DNA of 64,000 bases from Hyposmocoma kahamanoa (lineage: Eukaryota > Arthropoda > Insecta > Lepidoptera > Cosmopterigidae): positions 17,124,951-17,188,950 of the forward strand of contig NW_020654422.1 in NCBI RefSeq assembly GCF_003589595.1, given 5' to 3'. The notes under the pieces were generated by a model. It made no database searches. It was given only the letters and a program-made list of their open reading frames with translations, and had not been told where the DNA came from. Positions 56,475-64,000 of this stretch are shown piece by piece. Made by a program: the position numbers and the translations under genes. How positions within the stretch are numbered: position 1 is the first letter of the stretch; the number at the start of each line of letters is the position of its first letter.

Positions 56475-56590
56475 TGCAGCGTGGACGCGACTTGCGCGAC
56501 AAACGATATAGAAGCGAGATAATGCTATTCTCTCGCTTGCTTCTATGTTGCTTCTAGCACAAGTCGCGCCCCGGTGCTAGTGCTGGTGGG
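56475..56590. repeat. Family G fold-back repeat
   Basis: GACGCGACTTGCGCGAC on the left pairs with GCACAAGTCGCGCC on the right; inner arms AGAAGCGAGATAATGC and TCTCGCTTGCTTCT also pair. Relatives at 45590 and 62385. Confidence 0.6.
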
Positions 56591-56689
56591 CTCAAACTAG
56601 AGAGCTCTCTATAGTATGTACAGTAAAAAAAACAAAGAAATTATTGTTGATCAAAGATCAAACAACACAAAACTCCTCCTTCCTTCGAT

Positions 56690-57290
56690 CTGACTGGAGT
56701 TGAACCAGTCTTGCCCCAACGAAAATTTTCCGCCCGACCACAAAATTCAGGGAAAAAAAGGAGCTGGGATAATATACTGTGCAAAAAGACTTGAAATTAC
56801 TTAATGAATCATTGCACCCCAATAGACCGAGCGCGTCTGGAATCGGCGTCCAAGTGGGAATCAGGCCACTAGTTACACCCATTCTTCTCTGCCAGTATCG
56901 GTACCTTCCTGAGCGCCGAGACCATTCGCATAGCTGTAGGCCTCCGCCTTGGTGTCCCAGTTTGCTCCCCGCCCGTTAACGTGGCCGCTATACTCGAGTC
57001 AAGCGGCATGTCGCAAACAGATGGCAAACGCCCGGACGAAATGACTACATTCATTCATCCCTTGGAGTATGGACCAAGCACTGATGTGAGACGCCACATG
57101 TGTCTACACAGTTGCCCCATCCCATTTATACAGTACACAAGCAAGAGACTGTCTGGGAAACCCAAGAGCCGGCAGCTACCTTGCCCAACGCATAGCCATA
57201 TACGCTGGGGGAACGCTGCCAGCGTCTTGGGCACCTTGCCGCGGGGACCCAATTTTATTCACATAATTTAAAAATCCTAGTTTTACTTTC
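56690..57290 (+). pseudogene. Decayed retroelement polyprotein C-terminus
   Basis: Frames give IRIAVGLRLGVPVCSPP, VNVAAILESSGMSQTDGKRP and WGNAASVLGTLPRGP. The order RLGVP...AILE--G-S--DGKRPDG...GNAASVLGTLP is that of the region downstream of the reverse transcriptase in several invertebrate retroelements. It changes frame at least twice and lacks the WDAT block between. No terminal repeats or tail were recognised. Confidence 0.55.
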
Positions 57291-57407
57291 TAGTTTTTAA
57301 GCCTAGTAATTTATAGTAATTTTTACCTTACCTGTAAATTATTAAAATAAAAATTAAATAACTTTAATATAACTAGATCAAAACAACACAAAGAGTATTT
57401 TCATAAT

Positions 57408-57692
57408 TTTTTTTATAATATCAAGTGACGGGACGAACAAGTTGTGCGCCTGACGGTAAGCTACACGCCTGTCCATAACAGTTGCTGCGCCACTCAGAGA
57501 TTCAATCCCAAAGATCTGAAGGACACTACCACTGTGCCTGTCACCCTGAGACATAAATTAACAACTCCTATGTGCCTGTAATTTCGAAACTGAAACGTAA
57601 TAATGCTGACACTCCTGCTTGGCGGCAGAAATAGGTAAGGTGGCAGTATTTTCCTGGGTGAACTCTTTCACTAGGAGTTCTACTATAGTTGG
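57408..57692 (-). repeat. Family A repeat, near full length
   Basis: Poly(T), ATAATATCAAGTGACGGGAC through TTTCACTAGGAGTTCTACTA. Confidence 0.75.
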
Positions 57693-58474
57693 TGTACACT
57701 CCGCACATTAGCATGGTGCATCTACAAGTGAATACTGAAAATCAGCAATGCAGAGTCTTTAACCACATCACTGAATTGCATTTTCTATTAGTTTTTAATT
57801 AATGTGATTCCTCTGTTTTATGGAGAAATAAACGTATATTTATTTTTATATTTTTTTATTTCAATTAATAAATATAATAACGATATTAACTCCCGAACGT
57901 TACCCAGAACACCCAGACGCCAATTGACAATTTAGGAAAATCGTTTAACAAATTGGCCGCTGATGGAGACTTTGCCGTCAAATAAAAACTTTTGAATTTG
58001 AATATGTAGGTTTACCCGTAAACTACAAGTACAGTTAACACATAGTAAAGCGTACAATATGGTCTCACGTTAACGTAAACCGAAGCCCAACCAAACACTA
58101 ACATGGGATTGATTGAAATTTATCAGCTACCCCACAAGTTGTGTAGGTGCCGTTCATAGCGTAACTTAAAATTAATTAATACGAAAGTCCAATCAGAGGC
58201 AGCTGCGTCGTTAACCCTTAATTGTTAATTGAATTGGGAAACTTTTAATTGTAAGGACTCGATAATCCAGTCATTTGACTCGGAGCCTTTAATTATATTT
58301 AACAATACACCGTTCCATTCGGACGGCTTCGATAGCGAAATGGAACGTACGAGAAAATAATGGCTTGAGGCATTTCCACTGCAATATGTTAAAAAAACAT
58401 TAAGAATATCTTCATTTTATATGTACATATGCAAATTACGCTTGAAATTTTCAAACTGTTGTACACATTTATCA
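57693..58474. other. No gene seen; LINE tail near 57960-58005
   Basis: GGAGACTTTGCCGTCAAATA, then AAAACTTTTGAATTTGAATA, looks like the terminal stretch of a LINE with a GAATTT-type tail. The rest is AT-rich and empty. Confidence 0.4.
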
Positions 58475-58498
58475 TTATATTATATATATATAATATAA

Positions 58499-58540
<42 letters not shown>

Positions 58541-58545
58541 ATGAT
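58475..58545. repeat. (TA)n microsatellite with ATAATATAATGATAT units
   Basis: Nearly pure alternating T/A, abutting the 5' truncation point of the Jockey LINE. Confidence 0.9.
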
Positions 58546-58547
58546 AT

Positions 58548-61218
58548 ATGAATAATTTAGATACAGTAGTCATGCGATCGCCGTACGACAAGTACTTGAT
58601 TGCGGGAGATTTCAATTTGAGTACCTTAACGTGGACTCCAGGCTGTGCTGACTGTTTTTCTTTAGACCCATTGAATTTTACCACTGATGACGAAAATTTA
58701 CTGGTGGATGAGTTAAACATCCTTGGTCTTAGACAGTTTAATGGCATAAGGAACGTTTATGGGACGACTCTTGACCTTGTCCTGTCAAATGGTGATGTCA
58801 AGGTTGCAGACTGCAGTGAAGACCCGCTCGTACCAATTGACCTGCACCACGGTGCCCTAACTATCGAACCGCAATTTTTTGACCTTGTTCCCTTAAGTAG
58901 TGCCTCGTATGTAAAGTATCTTTTTAATAAAGGTAATTATGATGCGATAAATTCAGAAATTTCATTAGTTAACTGGGAGTATGAACTAAACACAAAACCT
59001 CTTGACAGTGCTGTTGATTTTTTCTACACCACCTTTCAGTCAATGAGGGATAAGTACATACCACGTAAAACTGTCACTGGTAAGCGATATCCTGAATGGT
59101 TTTCCCCTGCTCTAAAAAAATCTCTCAAAGAAAAGTACAAATATTTGAGGAAATATAGAATTTACGGTAACAGTGCTGATGAGCAATCTTTTAAACTATT
59201 AAGAGATCGATGTAAGACTCTAGAGAAGCAAAGTTATAGGAATTATATAAATTTGGTAGAGAATTCTTTGAAGGATAACCCAAAAATGTTCTGGTCATTT
59301 ATTAAGTCTAAGTCAAATGTGAATGACATTCCAATAAGTATGATTCGAAGAGTCTTTTGTAATGCATTTTCCAAATACTTTCACTCAAATTTTTTGGACA
59401 GCCACGTACCATCGACATCTCAAACTACTTTTTGTGCACACGCTTCTACCCCGACCGTTGCTAGCATTTCTAGTATAAAAGTAGATGGTAATATTATATC
59501 AAAACTTCTCTCGCAATTAGATCCTGCAAAGTGGGCTGGTCCAGATCTACTTCCAGCTAACTTCCTTATACGCTGTTCTGTGACTATAGCTGTCCCAATC
59601 GCTATTCTATTTAATAGATCGTTAGTAGAGGGCACGGTACCAAGTGTGTGGAAGCGTGCATACGTCACACCAGTCCACAAAAAAGGCTCCAGAACGGACA
59701 TTATGAATTACAGACCAATCTCAAAGTTGTGTATTGTATCGAAAGTTTTCGAAAGGGTTGTTTATGATCAACTTTATTCTGCACTCAGGCAATCATTTAG
59801 CTTCACTCAACATGGATTCTTGAAAGGGCGCTCCGTTGTGACCAACCTGATACTGTTCAACGACTATTTGACTTCGGATATGGATAATGGCTGCCAAGTC
59901 GACGTCATTTACACGGATTATAGCAAAGCATTTGACCGAATTCGGCATGACTTACTTATATGCAAACTATAGAAGATCGGTATCAGTGGCGATCTGCTAA
60001 GGTGGCTCACGTCGTATATCTACAATAGGTCACAAGCGGTTGTGGCAAAAAATTATGTCTCTGGGTGGCTTAGGATACCTAGTGGAGTCCCGCAGGGATC
60101 ATTGCTCGCGCCTCTCTTATTCGCAATCTTTGTAAACGATATTGAACACTGTTTCAAATCATCACAACTACTATGCTTTGCGGATGATATGAAGATCATA
60201 GCACCTATTTCTTCAGTGTCTGATGCAATCTTGCTTCAAGAAGACCTTAGTAGGCTCGACACCTTCTGTACCGATAACCAACTCGACCTTAATCCGTCTA
60301 AGTGCACTGTCGTCACTTTTAGTCGTAAAATTAACTTAATACAATTTAACTATTCACTGAAAGACATTACTTTACAACGCGATACTGTGGTAAGGGATCT
60401 TGGTGTGTTTCATGATCATAAGTTACTATTTGCCTCCCACATCGATTCGATCGTTTCAAAAGCCTCAAAGAGTCTTGGATTTGTGATGCGTAACTCCAGA
60501 GATTTCCATCAGGCTAAGACACTAAAAATTTTATATTGCTCACTTGTACGCAGCCACCTTGAATACGCATCACAGGTGTGGAGCCCGCAGTATCTTACAT
60601 ATATATCACGAATTGAAAACGTGCAAAAGAGATTCATTAAGTATTTATGTTATCGAACAAGGGAGAGGTATGATTTAAGCCGGTATCTTGAAATATGTAG
60701 GAAACATCATCTCTGGCCACTAGAGAAGCGACGCCAGATTGCAGACTTAGTATTTTTAAGAAAAATTGCTTCTGGTGCAGAAGACTCCCCAGAACTTGTG
60801 TCCAAGATCTTCTTTAGAGCCCACACAAAGACCCTTAGGTTTAATTCGCCTTTACATATACCTTCGGCCTCCTCGAACTATCGGCGAAATGCATATCTCT
60901 TGCGTGCTGGTAACAGCTTTAACCAACTATCCAGACAGGTTGATATTGACCTGTTTAACACTAGTGTTGCATCGGTGAAGCGTCTAATGAGTAATTTGTT
61001 TTTTGATAGGAAAGTGAATTTGTAAGTGTTGTATATTTACCCATAGTTCGTAATGCGTCATAATAGTTTAGTTGTAATTTAACGCTCAATAATTTCAAAT
61101 CAAAATGTATCTATCGGCGAGGACCTATAATTGGCTCACCATTATTATTTAAGTTTTTTATTCTATAAGATAGCCGTTGGTCTTCCAATAAATAAAATAA
61201 AATAAAATAAAAAATAAA
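58548..61218 (+). pseudogene. Jockey-type LINE, nearly complete ORF2 with one in-frame stop
   Basis: Starts within the endonuclease domain (YLIAGDFNLSTLTW; then TLDLVLSNGDV and DLHHGALTI, the last matching the SDH-type end of the nuclease). The reverse transcriptase follows: VWKRAYVTPVHKKGSRTDIM, NYRPISKLCIVSKVFERVV, QHGFLKGRSVVTNL, VDVIYTDYSKAFDRIRHDLL, IPSGVPQGSLLAPLLFAIFV and the catalytic CFADDMKI. The C-terminus ends FFDRKVNL at 61025. The only break is TAG at 59970-59972, after LLICKL; the frame is otherwise open for 826 codons. The N-terminal nuclease part and ORF1 are missing (5' truncation). The 3' UTR ends in (AAAAT)n at about 61186-61218. Confidence 0.9.
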
Positions 61219-61224
61219 ATATAT

Positions 61225-61980
61225 ATAGAGGAATACTCTTTTTGGAGCTTACTGCCAGAATTTGTGCATTGTGGACCATTTTCACACAGCGAGCATACAA
61301 CGCCTTGCGTGTGATGTACAATATCTTTAGGGCGCACGGATTTTATCGCGCTCACGCCGCGCGGAGACCGCGTTGCCGCCGCGCGGAGACCGCGTTGCCG
61401 CCGCGCAGCGACCGCGTACATCGAACTGTCATGGGAAAGTACGCTCTACATATTTAGCTTTTATGTTTTAACCTAAACGAGCACCCCGGGCGCGCGGGCG
61501 AGTCCGGCTTGTCTTTGGTCTACGCGGCGACCGGGCAGTTGTTTATTTAGAGGAATTTAAATGTTGTCGCCTAGTAAATAGAATTCAGATTCGCCATTAA
61601 TGTACGTGAAAGCGTGGTAACTGAGCGGTCGCGGCGCGCGGCGTTTAGTGTTGTGTTCCTCGCTCTTGCAGTGCCTCTGGCATGTTTGCGAATGCGTGCG
61701 TTGATAATTTTACGCAATAACGCGCCTCAGGTGTTGCGATTGCGTGGGAGCACCAATGGTATCCTGGGGATAATAGCAGGAAAAATGGACTCGGTTGTCT
61801 TCCGTAGGTTCACTGTGTTACATGTGAATATATAATAATGTATTTATAATAATGTGATTTAATGTAATGTAGGCATTGTAATTGTTCTCCATGTTTCTAC
61901 TAACTTAGCTCATAAGATTGTTAATAAGAAATATGGATTAATTGGTGTGAGAGTAAATTAATTTGAATTTGAAATTTGAA
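61225..61980. other. GC-rich island with a 22-bp tandem repeat, ending in a LINE-like tail
   Basis: 61340-61770 is far richer in GC and CpG than anything around it. GCCGCGCGGAGACCGCGTTG-CC is repeated at 61356-61377 and 61378-61399, with a partial third copy to 61417. The segment ends TTTGAATTTGAAATTTGAA at 61961-61979, like a LINE/SINE tail. It could be a retroelement of unknown type, or a CpG-rich promoter or first exon; neither could be shown. Confidence 0.4.
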
Positions 61981-61984
61981 TACC

Positions 61985-62310
61985 CCACTACGATATCTCA
62001 AGGCTTCACTCATTCCGCTTTCGGAGCACCTCCCTCCTGGTCATGATCTACCTTTGCAAACATGGAAGTTTCTAAATAGATTGCGGACCCAAATCGTCCG
62101 AAGCAAGGAGATCATGCACAGGTTCTCCCCAGACAATGGCACATCTTTGCCCTATCCTGCATGTCCCAACACCTGCACACGCGAGGACCTCTACAACGGC
62201 ACTGATAATGATGTGTCAGTCGCTATGTACCGGTCCTCACAAATCATAAACACCAGAGTCGACACGCTAAGAAGAACTCTGAGACGAATGAGTTTTAAAA
62301 ACATTTCTTA
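61985..62310 (+). repeat. LINE C-terminal fragment
   Basis: LPLQTWKFLNRLRTQIVRSK followed by CPNTCTREDLYNGTDNDVSV. The W--LNRLRTG--R block is the conserved region after the reverse transcriptase in many insect LINEs; here the Cys/His pattern that follows is degraded. Confidence 0.5.
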
Positions 62311-62962
62311 ATGATATCAAGTGTCAAGACGAACAGAACAGCCCTGCGCCTAGTGCTCAGCGACATGTCAACTCGTAACTAAAGTGCTGGCACGATAGGA
62401 CGCAACTTGCGCGAGAGAGAGATAGCGGATCGGTATGCGAGACTAGCAGAATCTCGCGGTTTATGCCGTTTTAGCGCAAGTCGTGCCCTGTTGTGCTAGC
62501 CCTACAGTTGCAGTGCCACTCAGAGCTGTAAATCGTCAAAATCTGTGGGACACTATTTTATATAAAATGTACCAGCTGATGGAAAGCGACGATAAGAATG
62601 ACGATGGAACATGCACACCTAAATAATGCCTATTCACTCTCGCTTTGAAAAGGCCTAAGTTCACGGAATGAGTCTGCAGGCATGGAAATCCACTCCATAG
62701 CCGTTCGCCATATAAATGTGAAAGAATAACACTTCGTGCGAATTCTTGGAATACTCATAAGATGGAGGTGGAACCCAAGTCTAGTCTCCCGGTGATGGAA
62801 ATGGAAAGGCGGAATTAAATTATGTAATTTCATCGCACTTGAGGCATAAAGTTACCAAGTCCTGTGTGCCTGTAGAGTCGTCTGCACCCAACAGCCGAAA
62901 CGCTTGGTAAGTGACAGTACATACTTTCTTGGACTAATTCTTTTACAAGGAGCTTTACCGCT
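62305..62962 (-). repeat. Family A repeat carrying two nested insertions
   Basis: Family A blocks at 62310-62350, 62505-62560 (TTGCAGTGCCACTCAGAGCT) and 62840-62962 (TCCTGTGTGCCTGTAGAG ... CAAGGAGCTTTACC) are collinear. Between them sit a family G fold-back (62385-62508) and a reversed CR1 tail (62565-62835). Confidence 0.6.
62565..62835 (-). repeat. CR1-type LINE C-terminal fragment
   Basis: The - strand frame MKLHNLIPPFHFHHRETRLG matches the [13 protein letters not shown] block at 18290-18340. The 3' end (ACCAGCTGATGGAAAGCGAC in + orientation) corresponds to the 18520 region. Confidence 0.6.
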
Positions 62963-64000
62963 ATTTGTAATAGAAATCCATTCGTATTTGTTCATTCAAA
63001 ATAAAGACACAGACTAAAAGAGCTAACGAATCATTCGTATGATTTTTTTGCCATTCAATATCTGTATTATAACAAGTACAAGTTTAAAGCTTCATAAATG
63101 GGAAATTTTGAATATCAATAGGAATCTTATTATAGAAGCGTACACATTGGCCTTTGAATTTTTGAAGACAACTGTCTAGAGAAGCCAGTTTTTTTGTTGC
63201 TCGTCTTAGTATTGTTAGAAATTTTCATGGAAAAAATACAATTCTTCGTAATACAAATAACATTTTAATAAATAAAACGCCAGAGTAAGAATGTTAATTT
63301 CTTCAAACTCTCAGAGATACTCTGGGGTCCAGTTTGTAAATTACCGGAACACCACGCACAGCGAAGATAATGTCGGAGGTATTTTCCGGAAAGAAGGTGA
63401 GTTTGTTATTGTGAGTTCTTTTTATTTTCTGACGATGAAAATGCAAAAACCCATACATATAATATTTTATTTAGTTATATTTGCTAATCTCTTTATATAC
63501 TATATATTTAAAAATATAATATTGATGTTTTTAAAGATAAAACTAAAAATATTAACCTGTAGTAAATGGCATGGTGAAATGAAATGCTGCGATCTTGTTT
63601 TACAACAAAAAACATCTTTAATTTGTCGCTTTTTTTTTGGATTACTATTTTGCTAAAGTTGTTTGTTAAGCGTCACCAGCTGAAATTTAGTATGACCATT
63701 TTGCTATATGTGGCATCAGTATTAATATGTGCTCTGTAATTAATCGTACGGATACCATTTTGCTCTCGTTGTGGCTTTTTGGTCTTAATTGTTAATATCA
63801 AAGAAGGTTTCAAATTAAAAAAAATTGTGTCTATGTAGACGTAGAATAGTAATGACGATTTTATTGCATATCTAAAACGTAACACACTTGTATTATGGTA
63901 GAAATATACATATATCCAGGGACCTAATGAATACATTTCGGTTACGCTACGTTCTGAAATTCTAATGCATCTAGGGATTATGACTAATGGCGTTGCGCTG
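62963..64000. other. AT-rich flank around the candidate exon
   Basis: Apart from 63315-63396 nothing was recognised. The frames at 63400-63656 and 63673-63936 are composed of AT-rich, Phe/Ile/Lys-rich sequence and look fortuitous. Confidence 0.4.
63315..63396 (+). CDS. Candidate exon of an unrecognised gene
   Basis: A pyrimidine-rich tract ending in CTCTCAG (63308-63314) is followed by 27 codons plus one base and a consensus donor GAAG/GTGAGT (63397). The peptide is RYSGVQFVNYRNTTHSEDNV then GGIFRKE. Its composition and codon use look like a conserved coding exon, unlike the surrounding AT-rich DNA. An ATG in the same frame at 63291 leaves open a first coding exon instead of an internal one. 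The product was not recognised. It is on the opposite strand to the TMTC3-like gene, so it would belong to another gene running off to the right. Confidence 0.45.

Noticed and set aside
58475..58747. - strand frame running through the TA repeat
   Set aside because: It is the antisense of the LINE endonuclease plus Tyr/Ile repeats from (TA)n.
61158..61421. - strand frame with Arg/Ala repeats, considered as a TMTC3 first exon
   Set aside because: The residues come from the 22-bp tandem repeat and no TMTC motif or donor follows.
1..64000. A novel multi-gene system (defence island, biosynthetic cluster, operon)
   Set aside because: Only two conserved host genes plus repeats were seen; no co-oriented unknown genes or shared regulation support such a system.

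Overview
The window looks like a transposon-rich stretch of an insect nuclear genome, most probably a moth or butterfly. Two conserved animal genes are split by GT/AG introns, the background is AT-rich, and it is packed with tRNA-derived SINEs, CR1/Jockey/RTE-type LINE tails, mariner remnants and many fold-back MITEs. The order Lepidoptera is inferred from the look of the repeats and could not be tested by a search.

Left end: the last two coding exons of an HMG-box gene of the HMGB/Dsp1 type lie on the + strand (256-430 and 2814-2915). Converging on it from the right is the large - strand gene that dominates the window, a TMTC3-type ER O-mannosyltransferase. Ten consecutive exons were assembled between 38284 and 10100. 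All intron phases agree and together they encode 751 codons: the late part of the membrane domain, the DUF1736 region, about nine TPR repeats and the natural stop. The N-terminal exon(s), roughly 110-130 residues, were not found between 38.3 and 64 kb.

Introns and flanks hold the rest. At least four SINE-like families are present: a poly(A)-ended family here called A, about 18 copies; a tRNA-like family B; a tRNA-like family C; and a family D with a tRNA-like head and a GATGAT-type tail. LINE fragments occur at 16.3, 18.2, 18.6, 19.7, 26.7, 31.6, 44.7, 49.3, 56.8, 58.5-61.2 (the most complete, broken by one stop) and 62.0 kb. There is a decayed DD34D mariner at 13.1-14.3 kb, two deletion derivatives of another mariner at 2.2 and 46.2 kb, and many MITE hairpins, several nested in other repeats. 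A microsatellite block with a 10-N assembly gap sits at 22.6-22.95 kb. From 38.3 to 63.3 kb nothing but repeats and featureless AT-rich DNA was recognised. A short exon-like segment with good splice sites on the + strand (63315-63396) may mark another gene.

No new multi-gene system, operon, CRISPR array or plausible RNA gene was seen. The interest lies in the gene structures, the nested repeats, a gag-like insertion with a 13-bp target duplication, and some unusual palindromes.
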